From assembly GCF_040419245.1 (NCBI RefSeq), contig NZ_JAZHOH010000001.1, positions 2,294,001 to 2,358,000 on the forward strand: a stretch of 64,000 bases of DNA, written 5' to 3'. This document shows positions 1 to 8,278 of the stretch, one piece after another (position 1 is the stretch's first letter; each line of letters begins with the position of its first letter). The notes below the pieces were generated by a model, which was given only the letters and a program-made list of their open reading frames with translations, was not told the origin of the DNA and ran no database searches. The stretch comes from Ewingella sp. CoE-038-23 (GTDB lineage: Bacteria; Pseudomonadota; Gammaproteobacteria; Enterobacterales; Enterobacteriaceae). A program made the translations under genes and the position numbers.

Positions 1-314
1 GCAATCATCCCAAGCACGGTGACCACGGCCAACACCAGCGTCAGCAGGCCAGAAACGTAAGCAATAAAGGTACGAGTGGCTTCTTCGCCCTGCTGCGTTT
101 TGTACTCGGCGAGGATCGGCACAAAAGCCTGCGAAAACGCGCCTTCGGCAAAGATACGGCGTAACAAGTTAGGCAGTTTGAAAGCCACAAAGAAGGCGTC
201 CGTCACCATTCCTGCCCCAAACACCCGCGCGACAATGGCGTCGCGAGCAAAACCTAATACACGGGAAAACATCGTCATTGAACTGACGGCGGCCAAAGAT
301 TTCAGTAGATTCAT
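1..314 (-). CDS. murJ: MurJ lipid II flippase, N-terminal part (cut by window edge)
   Basis: The first about 104 codons of MurJ (MviN), the inner-membrane MOP-superfamily flippase that moves lipid II to the periplasmic face for peptidoglycan synthesis. The minus-strand frame begins ATG-AAT-CTA-CTG ([12 protein letters not shown]) and contains [18 protein letters not shown] and [18 protein letters not shown], the conserved first two helices of enterobacterial MurJ. The gene runs off the left edge, so the rest cannot be judged. It follows yceM (mviM) on the same strand, the usual enterobacterial order. No defect is visible. Confidence 0.96.
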   Translation of the reverse strand, partial: MNLLKSLAAVSSMTMFSRVLGFARDAIVARVFGAGMVTDAFFVAFKLPNLLRRIFAEGAFSQAFVPILAEYKTQQGEEATRTFIAYVSGLLTLVLAVVTVLGMI

Positions 315-346
315 ATCAATTTTCTTATTTGCCAGCGGCTAAACAG

Positions 347-370
347 CCACGCCTGCGGCAGCAGGCGTGG
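347..370 (-). terminator. GC-rich hairpin between yceM and murJ
   Basis: A perfect 10-bp inverted repeat (CCACGCCTGC, GGCA loop, GCAGGCGTGG) lies in the 153-bp gap after yceM. Reading the minus strand it is followed only by CTGTTT, so it is a weak or partial terminator or an attenuating hairpin ahead of murJ. Confidence 0.4.
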
Positions 371-467
371 GAGGTAAGAACTGGCAGAGCTCTAACGTGC
401 GCCATAGTCTACGCATCCGAAACGCAATAGCTACTGGCAGTTGTTATATAATATTACCTGTCAGTCA

Positions 468-1397
468 TCAGATGGTGACAACGTCACTTTCTAACATCTT
501 CTCAATCAACCTTTGGGCGTAAATCCCCTGCTCGCCGCTGGTATCCGGCGCGGTGTGATTGCTGATACTTTCAATGAAATGGTGAATCGCCCCTTCGAAT
601 CCGCGCTGGGCCAGCGTGGTCTGCCAACCGGCAACCGGCAGTTGAGTCAGCAGGTCGTGCTTCTCTTCCTGCCACTGTTTCATATCCGCCAGCTGATAGA
701 CCGCGCCATCCGTCACCGCCTGCACGGTTTCACGCGAACTGCCCGCACGGCGGTGCATCGAGGTAGTGATGATGCTGCCGTTACAGTTGAAATGGTGCTC
801 GACGTAAATCATCTGCTGTTCGGCGTTTGCTGTGATCTGGCCGCTGAGCAACTTGGCGTCGCCACCCGCAAGCCACAGCGCGGTGTCCACCACGTGCAGG
901 TAATCATCCAGCAGTGTGAAGCGCAGGTTGTGCCCTACGCTGTCAGAACGGTGTTTATCCATGCGCAGCGAAGCCGCCGGCTGTTGCTGTAACTGCTGAT
1001 GCAGCTGGCGGTAGCGCGGCGCAAAGCGGCGGTTAAACCCTACCATCAGGCTTTTGCCGCTTTTCTCAGCCAGTTCAATCAGCTGCTCGGCTTGATCTAG
1101 CTCGGCCGCCAGCGGCTTATCCACGTAGACATGCACCCCGGCCTTGAGCAGTTGGCTGACCACCTCGAAGTGGCTCGCCGTGCTGCTGTGAACAAACACT
1201 GCGTCACTCTGCGCGGCCAGCTCATCCAGCCGCGAAAAACAGTTCATGCGATAGCTGTCGCAAACGGCCTGCGCTTTCTGCTGATTCGGCGAGAAGCCGC
1301 CCGCTAGCGTCCATTTTTCTGCATGGCTGAGGATCGGCAGATACGCTTTCTGCGCTATGCCACCTAACCCCACCACGCCAATACGTAATTTTGTCAC
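468..1397 (-). CDS. yceM: YceM (MviM) Gfo/Idh/MocA-family putative oxidoreductase
   Basis: A 309-residue putative NAD(P)-dependent oxidoreductase of the Gfo/Idh/MocA family; the substrate is unknown. The N-terminal Rossmann motif GVVGLGGIAQ is near residues 7-16 and the family EKP motif appears as DKP at 93-95. Length matches E. coli YceM (MviM). The start is GTG at 1397, preceded by AGGAGT at good spacing. It begins 9 bases after the yceH stop and lies upstream of murJ, the same order as in E. coli, so co-transcription from yceH is likely. A role linked to murein or virulence has been suggested only from this position. Confidence 0.93.
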   Translation of the reverse strand: MTKLRIGVVGLGGIAQKAYLPILSHAEKWTLAGGFSPNQQKAQAVCDSYRMNCFSRLDELAAQSDAVFVHSSTASHFEVVSQLLKAGVHVYVDKPLAAELDQAEQLIELAEKSGKSLMVGFNRRFAPRYRQLHQQLQQQPAASLRMDKHRSDSVGHNLRFTLLDDYLHVVDTALWLAGGDAKLLSGQITANAEQQMIYVEHHFNCNGSIITTSMHRRAGSSRETVQAVTDGAVYQLADMKQWQEEKHDLLTQLPVAGWQTTLAQRGFEGAIHHFIESISNHTAPDTSGEQGIYAQRLIEKMLESDVVTI

Positions 1398-1406
1398 GCG
1401 CGACTC

Positions 1407-2063
1407 CTAGTCTGCCAAGCGTTCGAGTAAATGCTCAAGGCGCTGTTTTAACTCCGCCACTTCGCTTTCCAGCGCGGCAACGCGTTCTTCCAATGCGGCA
1501 CTGTCTGCAACCGAGGCACTCAAAGGCTCATCTTCACTAGCCAATGCCACGTGGCTCACTTCGCCGCTGAACAGGTGCATGTAGCGGCTTTCGCGTTTGC
1601 CCGGCTCACGCGCCAGACGCACGCAGAACGGGCCATCTTCGCGCTGGCTGAGTGCAGTCAGGGTTTGCTCAACGTCGCTAACATCGGCGAAATCATGCAG
1701 GCGGTTGGTGCGAGTGCGCAGCTCGCCCGGCGTCTGTGCGCCGCGCAGCAGCAGAGTGGTAACCACGGCCACTTCCTGCGGCGAGAACTTCAAATTGCCG
1801 AACTCGGAGTTACAGAAGCGGTGCTCGTACTTCATGGTGCGGCTGCCGCTAAGGGTGCGAATGATATGCTTACGCAGCAGTAAATCCAGCGTTTGCTGCA
1901 CCTCGCTTTCGCTCAGTTCCATCACTGGCTCGCGGTTAGTTTTCTGATTACAGGCGGTGGTCAGGCCGTTGAGCGACATCGGATATTGTTCTGGCGTGGT
2001 CAGCTGTTTTTCCAGCAAACAGCCCACCACGCGGGCCTCTTTGGCGCTTAATTCATGTTTCAT
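1407..2063 (-). CDS. yceH: YceH, DUF480 winged-helix protein
   Basis: A 218-residue DUF480 protein, close in length to E. coli YceH. The sequence starts [20 protein letters not shown] and contains two winged-helix-like repeats ([20 protein letters not shown] and [19 protein letters not shown] segments). The last 30 residues form a heptad-rich coiled coil ([20 protein letters not shown]). The family is small and cytoplasmic, and its function is not established; a DNA-binding or scaffolding role is inference. It sits 9 bases after rimJ and 9 bases before yceM, so the three genes form a minus-strand operon. Confidence 0.93.
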   Translation of the reverse strand: MKHELSAKEARVVGCLLEKQLTTPEQYPMSLNGLTTACNQKTNREPVMELSESEVQQTLDLLLRKHIIRTLSGSRTMKYEHRFCNSEFGNLKFSPQEVAVVTTLLLRGAQTPGELRTRTNRLHDFADVSDVEQTLTALSQREDGPFCVRLAREPGKRESRYMHLFSGEVSHVALASEDEPLSASVADSAALEERVAALESEVAELKQRLEHLLERLAD

Positions 2064-2072
2064 GCTGCTTCC

Positions 2073-2657
2073 TTAACGTGACGCGGTCCAATCCTGATAG
2101 GTCAAAGCGGTGAGGATGTGATCCTGCCACTTGCCGTCGATCAAGAGATAATCTTTCGCATAACCTTCGCGCTCAAAGCCGAGGCGATGCAGCAACGCGC
2201 CGCTGCGCTGGTTGTGCGGCATGTAATTAGCCATGATGCGATGCATCTTTTGCTGGCGCTGCATGTAGCGAATTAGCGATTGCAGTGCTTCAAACATCAA
2301 CCCTTGGCCCTGCCATTTTTCACCCAGCGAGTAGCCGAGAAAACAGGCGTGGAAGGAGCCGCGCAGCACGTTGCTAAAGTTCGCCACGCCCTGCACGTGG
2401 TTCTCGTCCGGGTCGAGCAGGATGAAGTAATAGGCATTGCCCTGCTTTTGCATCTCAGTTATCAGCCCAAGACGCGCCTGCCAGCCGGAAGGATAACAGT
2501 GGCTTTCATCGCGCACCGGCTCCCAGGGTTTAAGGAAAGCGCGGTTTTCAACATAGTAATCAGCCATACGGTGCGCGTCGCGTTCGTGCACTAAACGCAA
2601 TACCATTCGGTCAGTGGTAAGCCGCACTCTTGGTGTGGCAGATTTATAGCCAAACAT
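2073..2657 (-). CDS. rimJ: RimJ ribosomal protein S5 N-acetyltransferase
   Basis: A GNAT-family acetyltransferase that acetylates the N-terminal alanine of ribosomal protein S5. I place the start at the ATG ending at 2657 ([17 protein letters not shown]), because it gives 194 residues as in E. coli RimJ and is preceded by a strong GGAGGGAAGGG ribosome-binding site. The open frame continues 29 codons further upstream without family similarity. [20 protein letters not shown] and the acetyl-CoA loop region [18 protein letters not shown] are conserved. It is first in the rimJ-yceH-yceM set and divergent from mdtH. Confidence 0.95.
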   Translation of the reverse strand: MFGYKSATPRVRLTTDRMVLRLVHERDAHRMADYYVENRAFLKPWEPVRDESHCYPSGWQARLGLITEMQKQGNAYYFILLDPDENHVQGVANFSNVLRGSFHACFLGYSLGEKWQGQGLMFEALQSLIRYMQRQQKMHRIMANYMPHNQRSGALLHRLGFEREGYAKDYLLIDGKWQDHILTALTYQDWTASR

Positions 2658-2892
2658 CCCTTCCCTCCACAGTCCGCATGGGTCGATAAGAAGTATTGAT
2701 AGGAAACCATAAGCCGGATGAACAATCCGCCGATTAAACGTCAATTCTGCCAGTCTGAGCGCGGCTTGACGATAAAAAAATATTATCTATAGCACCCTAT
2801 CCAATTGCCCGTTTGAGGTTCAGAATTGAACGGTCTTCTTTCCCCCTCGCAGCACCTGTCGGATCGGGTGCCCACAACCTTTCAGGTGAAGC

Positions 2893-4098
2893 ATGTCATT
2901 GGTCTCGCAAGCTCGGAGCTTGGGTAAATACTTCCTATTATTAGATAATGCGCTGGTTATTTTAGGCTTCTTTTTAGTATTCCCCTTGATTTCGATTCGC
3001 TTTGTAGACCAGCTAGGCTGGGCCGCGATGGCCGTCGGGTTAGCACTGGGCGTGCGCCAACTGACCCAACAGGGTCTGGGCATCTTTGGCGGCGCGATTG
3101 CCGACCGCTTTGGTGCCAAACCGATGATTGTCACCGGCATGCTGCTGCGCGCCTCCGGCTTCGCCACCATGGCGATGGCCGACGCGCCGTGGATCTTGGT
3201 CTGCTCCTGCATCTTATCCGGCCTCGGCGGCACCTTGTTTGACCCACCGCGCACCGCGCTGGTAATTAAACTCACCCGTCCTCATGAGCGTAGTCGCTTT
3301 TACTCTTTATTGATGATGCAAGACAGCGCGGGTGCCGTTATTGGGGCCTTGATCGGCAGTTGGTTGTTGCAGTATGACTTCCACTACGTCTGCTGGGCCG
3401 GGGCCGCGGTGTTTGTGCTGGCGGCCCTATGTAACGCTTGGCTGCTGCCCGCCTACCGAATCTCCACCATGCGCACCCCGATGCGTGAAGGCATGATGCG
3501 CGTGCTGCGCGACCGCCGCTTTGTGGCCTACGTGCTGACCCTGACCGGCTATTACATGCTGACGGTGCAGGTGATGTTGATGCTGCCGATTGCCGTGAAT
3601 GACATTGCGGGCAGCCCGTCGGCGGTGAAATGGATGTACGCCATTGAGGCCGTGCTGTCGCTGACCCTGCTGTACCCGATTGCTCGCTGGAGCGAAAAGC
3701 GTTTTCGCCTCGAGCAGCGCTTGATGTTCGGCCTGCTGATCATGACCTTCAGCCTGCTGCCCGTGGGCATGGTGACCTCTATCAACCCGCTGCTGATGCT
3801 GATTGGCTTTTTCTATATCGGCTCAATCATTGCCGAACCGGCGCGTGAAACGCTGGGCGCCTCGCTGGCCGACGCCCGCGCACGCGGCAGTTACATGGGT
3901 TTCAGCCGTTTAGGTTTGGCTCTCGGCGGCGTGATTGGCTATACCGGCGGCGGCTGGATGTACGACACCGGGCGCGCGCTGGAACTGCCTCAGCTGCCGT
4001 GGTTCTTACTGGCGATTGTCGGCTTGATCACCCTCACCGGCCTCTACTGGCAGTTCAATCTGCGACGCATTGAACCTGCGATGCTTAGCGGTAACTGA
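2893..4098 (+). CDS. mdtH: MdtH MFS multidrug efflux transporter
   Basis: A 401-residue major-facilitator drug:H+ antiporter of the inner membrane, one residue shorter than E. coli MdtH. The protein has the expected set of hydrophobic helices and the cytoplasmic motif A ([12 protein letters not shown]) between helices 2 and 3. Long stretches such as [20 protein letters not shown] and [20 protein letters not shown] are family-typical. In E. coli, overexpression gives modest resistance to norfloxacin and enoxacin. It is divergent from rimJ, with about 235 bp of shared regulatory DNA, and is followed by a perfect palindrome that probably ends the transcript. Confidence 0.95.
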   Translation: MSLVSQARSLGKYFLLLDNALVILGFFLVFPLISIRFVDQLGWAAMAVGLALGVRQLTQQGLGIFGGAIADRFGAKPMIVTGMLLRASGFATMAMADAPWILVCSCILSGLGGTLFDPPRTALVIKLTRPHERSRFYSLLMMQDSAGAVIGALIGSWLLQYDFHYVCWAGAAVFVLAALCNAWLLPAYRISTMRTPMREGMMRVLRDRRFVAYVLTLTGYYMLTVQVMLMLPIAVNDIAGSPSAVKWMYAIEAVLSLTLLYPIARWSEKRFRLEQRLMFGLLIMTFSLLPVGMVTSINPLLMLIGFFYIGSIIAEPARETLGASLADARARGSYMGFSRLGLALGGVIGYTGGGWMYDTGRALELPQLPWFLLAIVGLITLTGLYWQFNLRRIEPAMLSGN

Positions 4099-4107
4099 TT
4101 GTGATTA

Positions 4108-4136
4108 AACGCCGCTCTCGGCCGAGAGCGGTTTGA
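4108..4136 (+). terminator. Palindromic hairpin after mdtH
   Basis: A perfect 20-bp palindrome (CCGCTCTCGG/CCGAGAGCGG, 4112-4131) is flanked by AAAC upstream and TTTGATCT downstream. It looks like a rho-independent terminator with a short U tract. A symmetric operator is the alternative. Confidence 0.5.
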
Positions 4137-4237
4137 TCTCCCCCTAATCTTTACCCATACTCCTAAATGGCGTCACACACGGCTGGCCTTTTTGCAGTCC
4201 CTTGTAGGCCCGCCACGGATTAAAGGAGTACCGCACT

Positions 4238-4885
4238 ATGAAACTCTACATCTACGAACATTGTCCCTACTGTGTTAAAGCTCGAATGATCTTCGGCCTT
4301 AAAAACATACCCATTGAAATCAAAGCGTTAGCTAATGATGACGAAAAGACCCCGATTTCAATGGTGGGTAAAAAAGTTGTCCCTATCCTGCAAAAAAAGG
4401 ATGGCAGCTTTATGCCAGAAAGCATGGATATCGTGCACTTCATCGATAAGAGCGACGGCAAGCCGCTGCTGACCGGCGCGACCAATCCGAAAATTGCCGC
4501 CTGGCTGCGTCAGGTGTCTGAATACACCTCTAGGCTGCTGCTGCCGCGCTTTGTGCAGGCCCCGCTGGAAGAGTTTGCCACCCCGGAAGCTAAGAAGTAT
4601 TTCACCGAGAAAAAGCAGGCGTCGATAGGCGACTTCAAAGAGCACCTTCAGCACTCTGAGGGGCTGGTGAAGAAAATCAGCCACGACCTGCGTGCGCTGG
4701 ATGAGCTGATTCAGGAGCCTAACGCGGTGAATGGCGAACTCTCAGAAGATGACTTCAGCCTGTGGCCGCTGCTGCGTTCGCTGTCGATTGTCAAAGGCGT
4801 GGTGCTGCCTTCTCGCGTGCAGGCCTATCGCGACAATATGGCGAAACAGACTCAGGTCAATCTGTTGACCAGTCTGGCGATTTAA
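4238..4885 (+). CDS. grxB: Glutaredoxin 2
   Basis: A 215-residue Grx2, identical in length to E. coli GrxB. It is a GST-fold glutaredoxin that reduces protein disulfides and mixed disulfides with glutathione in the cytoplasm. The redox motif CPYC is at residues 9-12 (MKLYIYEHCPYC), followed by the glutathione-site region MVGKKVVPIL and an all-helical C-terminal domain. AAGGAG precedes the ATG at good spacing. It is a single gene between mdtH and yceB, with hairpins on both sides, so it is probably monocistronic. Confidence 0.95.
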   Translation: MKLYIYEHCPYCVKARMIFGLKNIPIEIKALANDDEKTPISMVGKKVVPILQKKDGSFMPESMDIVHFIDKSDGKPLLTGATNPKIAAWLRQVSEYTSRLLLPRFVQAPLEEFATPEAKKYFTEKKQASIGDFKEHLQHSEGLVKKISHDLRALDELIQEPNAVNGELSEDDFSLWPLLRSLSIVKGVVLPSRVQAYRDNMAKQTQVNLLTSLAI

Positions 4886-4892
4886 TCGCCTT

Positions 4893-4924
4893 AGCAGCCG
4901 GAGCCTCTTCCGGCTGCTCTTCCC
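4893..4924 (+). terminator. Hairpin after grxB
   Basis: A 9-bp stem (AGCAGCCGG / CCGGCTGCT) with an 8-base loop begins a few bases after the grxB stop and is followed by CTTCCCC. It is a plausible terminator with a poor U tract. Confidence 0.45.
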
Positions 4925-5071
4925 CTGCCTCTTCTACTGCACGATTTGGACTTTTAATCTGTGCGCCAAGCACTTAGGCTAATCAGCGTTGTCTTATAGG
5001 CATTGTCATGGAATTAGAACATGCTGCGATGGCTTTAGGCTGTTCACGCGGTATTACGCACAGAGGATAAG

Positions 5072-5635
5072 ATGAGAAAGCTATTTTTAGGGGCAGCTGC
5101 CCTGCTGTTCGCCGGCCTGCTTGCCGGATGTAACCAGCTCACGCAGTACACGCTTAGTGAGCAGCAAGTGAATGAATATTTGCAGAAGCACAATGATTTC
5201 CAGAAACAGCTGGGCGTGCCGGGGCTGGTCGATGCAAAAATTACTCTGACCAACCTTAATAGCCAAATCGGCCGCGCCGAGCCGGGTAAAGTGACGCTGA
5301 CGGGTAACGCCAGCGTGGACGTCACCTCGCTATTCGGCCCGCAAAAAGCCGACATGACGCTGACGCTAAAAGCCCAGCCGAGCTTTGATAAAGCCCAGGG
5401 CGCTATTTATCTGAAAGATATGGAAGTGGTGGATTACACCATCCAGCCAGAGAAGATGCAGTCGGTGATGAAAGGCCTGATGCCTTACCTTAACCAGTCG
5501 CTGAAATCCTACTTTGACCAGAAGCCGGCCTATGTGCTGAATGGCGATAAGAGCAAAGGTGAAGCGATGGCCAAGAAGCTGGCGAAAGGCATTGAAGTGA
5601 AACCGGGTGAGTTGGTCATTCCCTTCACTGATTAA
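5072..5635 (+). CDS. yceB: YceB, DUF1439 lipoprotein
   Basis: A 187-residue lipoprotein of the DUF1439 family, homologous to E. coli YceB. The signal peptide ends in lipobox LLAGC with the acylated Cys at residue 20, and Asn at +2 does not call for inner-membrane retention. The mature part is a compact domain containing VDAKITLTNLNSQIGR. The function is not established. It is monocistronic, with its own terminator at 5654-5690. Confidence 0.92.
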   Translation: MRKLFLGAAALLFAGLLAGCNQLTQYTLSEQQVNEYLQKHNDFQKQLGVPGLVDAKITLTNLNSQIGRAEPGKVTLTGNASVDVTSLFGPQKADMTLTLKAQPSFDKAQGAIYLKDMEVVDYTIQPEKMQSVMKGLMPYLNQSLKSYFDQKPAYVLNGDKSKGEAMAKKLAKGIEVKPGELVIPFTD

Positions 5636-5653
5636 ACAGATTTAATGCCATAA

Positions 5654-5690
5654 AAAAGCCCGGCTGAGTGGCAACACCCGCCGGGCTTTT
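5654..5690 (+). terminator. Rho-independent terminator after yceB
   Basis: The stem AAAAGCCCGG ... CCGGGCTTTT flanks a 17-base loop. The A-rich 5' arm and T-rich 3' arm make it usable on both strands, serving yceB (+) and the converging ycdY operon (-). Confidence 0.85.
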
Positions 5691-5729
5691 GCATTTCTAG
5701 CTTTTAGATTTCAACCTAAAATGGGCAGA

Positions 5730-6314
5730 TCACTGCTCGTCGTCGTCTTCATTCTCAATGTCGGACGCCGCCAACTCTTCCAGCTCATCGCGCATGGCTT
5801 GCAGCGCTTCACGGCTGATTTCCGACAGCGTGCGGTAGAAGCCGCTGGTCGCGTGGGCTTCGACTTTGCCCAAGAACTTGCCGCACCATGGGAACAGATA
5901 GTCGTCAAACAGCGCGGTCTGCGCACCCACTTCGTCCTCGGCAGACTGGTCTTCCAGCCAAGACGCGGCCAGCAGCATAGAGCCGAAGCTGTCTGCCGGG
6001 TTCTCGCCCAAAGGCATGCCGCGCTGTTGTAGGAAAGCACGCACGTCCTGCTCGGTCGCGCCATCAACATAGTCGCTGCGATAAGGCGACACCGCGCGGT
6101 TTTCACCGACAAAAAGGTGGTCGTACTCGGCGGCCAGCGCCTGTGGATCCGCGCTTTCATGCAGACGGGCCAGCAAGGCATCCTGCTCCAGCGGCCAGTG
6201 CTCTTGCAGCTTGCCCTTTTGAATCAAATCAAACAGCGGAGCCAGCACCGGGTCTTGCGGCGAGCGGTTAAACAACGAGCCGAGTACGCGGCAAACAATC
6301 GAAAATTCATTCAT
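5730..6314 (-). CDS. ycdY: YcdY, TorD-family chaperone
   Basis: A 194-residue redox-enzyme-maturation-type chaperone of the TorD/DmsD family, homologous to E. coli YcdY (184 aa). It begins MNEFSIVCRVLGSLFNRSPQDP and has the family core LLAASWLEDQSAEDE and PWCGKFLGKVEAHATSGFYR. In E. coli, YcdY is reported to assist zinc loading of the neighbouring phosphatase YcdX, and both affect swarming. The C-terminus carries a longer acidic tail (ENEDDDEQ). It is co-oriented with ycdX and ghrA; the gap to ycdX is about 57 bp. Confidence 0.93.
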   Translation of the reverse strand: MNEFSIVCRVLGSLFNRSPQDPVLAPLFDLIQKGKLQEHWPLEQDALLARLHESADPQALAAEYDHLFVGENRAVSPYRSDYVDGATEQDVRAFLQQRGMPLGENPADSFGSMLLAASWLEDQSAEDEVGAQTALFDDYLFPWCGKFLGKVEAHATSGFYRTLSEISREALQAMRDELEELAASDIENEDDDEQ

Positions 6315-6371
6315 AGCGGCAACCTGTTAAGCCAAAGGAAAAAATGAAAGCGAGCAAAGGGCGTGACAATG

Positions 6372-7112
6372 TCACAGATCCTTTAATTCAGCAATGGGCT
6401 GACGACCGCGCGCTTCGAGAAAATCGAGGAAACGGCGCGGGCTGACATTAAGGATACGATCTTCTGGGAAATCCACCTCACGCAGAATTCGCTCACACTG
6501 TTCAAAGCCGCCCAGCGAGTAGGCAATGTGCGAGTCTGAACCCAGCGCCAGCCAGCCGCCCGCCTCTTTCACCGCCTGCGCGATGGCGCGACAGTTTGGC
6601 TCGCTGCCTGCCCGCGAGTGGGTAAAGGAGGAGTTATTCAGCTCCAGCGCCACATTGTATTTCGCGGCGGCGGCGGCAATCGCCGGGATGTCCACCGGAT
6701 AGCGCGGATTGCCCGGATGGCTAATGATGTGCACTTCGCCACCCGCCATGGCGGCAATCATCGCCGCCGTGTGAGTCTCTTTGTCAGAAGGCGGCATCAC
6801 CGGCTCGTGGAAACCGGCGATGATGACGTCAATGGCGGTCAGCATCGGGCCGGTGCAGTCGATGTCACCCTCAATATTTTTAATGTTGGATTCAATGCCG
6901 CGCAGAATGCCGACGCCGTTCACCAGTCGCGGCCACACATGCATATTCATAAAGTGCCAGTAGTGCGGCGCATCGGCCATGTCCGGGCCGTGGTCGGTGA
7001 TCGCAAACAGCTTGATGCCCTTTTCTGTGGCTTCATCAATATAGTCATGCAGGGTGCTGTAAGCATGGGTGCTGGCAACGGTATGCATGTGTAAATCAAC
7101 GGGATACGGCAT
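6372..7112 (-). CDS. ycdX: YcdX, PHP-domain zinc phosphatase
   Basis: A 246-residue PHP-superfamily metallohydrolase, matching E. coli YcdX (245 aa), a trinuclear-zinc phosphatase. The first metal motif is HMH at residues 8-10 ([11 protein letters not shown]). Further metal ligands are visible in [34 protein letters not shown] and [13 protein letters not shown]. It lies between ghrA and its chaperone gene ycdY on one strand, as in E. coli. The physiological substrate is not known with certainty. Confidence 0.94.
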   Translation of the reverse strand: MPYPVDLHMHTVASTHAYSTLHDYIDEATEKGIKLFAITDHGPDMADAPHYWHFMNMHVWPRLVNGVGILRGIESNIKNIEGDIDCTGPMLTAIDVIIAGFHEPVMPPSDKETHTAAMIAAMAGGEVHIISHPGNPRYPVDIPAIAAAAAKYNVALELNNSSFTHSRAGSEPNCRAIAQAVKEAGGWLALGSDSHIAYSLGGFEQCERILREVDFPEDRILNVSPRRFLDFLEARGRQPIAELKDL

Positions 7113-7204
7113 GTAAACTCCTCACAATGAACCATCAGGGCGGCGATGTTCGCCATGATGGTGTAACAGGTAGCGGGCGGTTTGAGTCGGATGCGCGACG
7201 GCCA

Positions 7205-8149
7205 TCAGTATCCGCGCTGCAAATCCACCAGCCCGGTCGGCGTTCGCCCTTCCTCAAGCGCCAATATATTGGCCACGATATTGTCCATCGCCTGTTCGGG
7301 TAAGGTGTTGGCGGCGATGTGAGGCGTGATGCTAACACGCGGATGTGACCAAAATGGGTGCATGCCCGGCAACGGCTCCTCGACAAACACGTCGAGGGTG
7401 GCGGCGGCAATTTGGCCGGCGTCGAGGGCGCGCAGCAGATCACCTTCTACCAGATGCATTCCGCGAGCAATATTAATCAAATATGCCTGCGGGCGTAACG
7501 TGGCAAACAGGTTTTTATTCAAGATGCCGACGGTCTGTGGCGTGTTCGGCAGCAGGTTGATCAACAGTTTGCAGCCGGTGGTGAATTCATCCAGCTGGTC
7601 ATCCCCCGCGAAGCTCTGCACTCCGACGATGTTTTTCGGGCTGCGGCTCCAGCTGCGCACTTGGAAGTTCATCTCTACCAGCTTCTCGGCCACGCTTTGG
7701 CCCAACACCCCCGCGCCCAGAATACCGATAGTGAAGTTCTGATGCTCATGGGGAGCCAGCGGACGCCACTGCTTTTGCTGCTGGAACAGCTGGTATTCGT
7801 CCATTCGGCGGAAATAGCGCAGCACGGCGGCCAGCGTGTACTCCTGCATTTGCAGCGACATGCCGGTATCTTCCAAACGCAGCAGCGGCACGCCCGCAGG
7901 CAGTGTGCCCGGATTACGCTGCTCTTGCATCAGTATGGCATCCACACCGGCACCGAGGGCAAAAATGCCTTTTAGCTGGGTGCGCGGAGCCAGCATTTCA
8001 TGAGGGGGTTGCCAGACCAGGGCGTAGTCTGCGGGTTGGTCGTCACCACGGTGCCAGGCGCGAACCTTAGCTTGTGGCAGTCTGTTACTTATTCCGTCAA
8101 TCCATTGTTTCGAATCAAATGTAGGGTGGTAAAAAATTATATTCATCAT
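7205..8149 (-). CDS. ghrA: Glyoxylate/hydroxypyruvate reductase A
   Basis: A D-2-hydroxyacid dehydrogenase of 314 residues (E. coli GhrA, 312) that reduces glyoxylate and hydroxypyruvate with NADPH. The nucleotide-binding motif GILGAGVLGQSVAE lies in the middle. Catalytic-region signatures are NIARGMHLVEGDLL (Arg) and SITPHIAANT (His). Two adjacent ATGs are possible; the first (ending at 8149) lies 5-6 bases from AGGAGG and is chosen. It is the first gene of a ghrA-ycdX-ycdY group, with the POT transporter gene further upstream on the same strand. Confidence 0.94.
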   Translation of the reverse strand: MMNIIFYHPTFDSKQWIDGISNRLPQAKVRAWHRGDDQPADYALVWQPPHEMLAPRTQLKGIFALGAGVDAILMQEQRNPGTLPAGVPLLRLEDTGMSLQMQEYTLAAVLRYFRRMDEYQLFQQQKQWRPLAPHEHQNFTIGILGAGVLGQSVAEKLVEMNFQVRSWSRSPKNIVGVQSFAGDDQLDEFTTGCKLLINLLPNTPQTVGILNKNLFATLRPQAYLINIARGMHLVEGDLLRALDAGQIAAATLDVFVEEPLPGMHPFWSHPRVSITPHIAANTLPEQAMDNIVANILALEEGRTPTGLVDLQRGY

Positions 8150-8210
8150 GGTTGCCTCCTAAGCCCTGATAGATTTCCCCGAATATCATCAGGATGCAAC
8201 CCATAGAGAC

Positions 8211-8244
8211 AAAAAAGAACAGGCCCCGATATTCGGAGCCTGTT
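8211..8244 (-). terminator. Rho-independent terminator of the POT transporter gene
   Basis: On the minus strand, a long stem (AACAGGC...GCCTGTT with an inner CCGA/TCGG pairing) is followed by CTTTTTTG, about 35 bases after the transporter stop. It separates this gene from ghrA. Confidence 0.8.
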
Positions 8245-8278
8245 GGCATCAATTGATTTGATGAATAACTACTGCAAA

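Noticed and set aside
2658..2744. 29-codon N-terminal extension of rimJ
   Set aside because: The internal ATG at 2657 has a strong ribosome-binding site and gives the exact family length.
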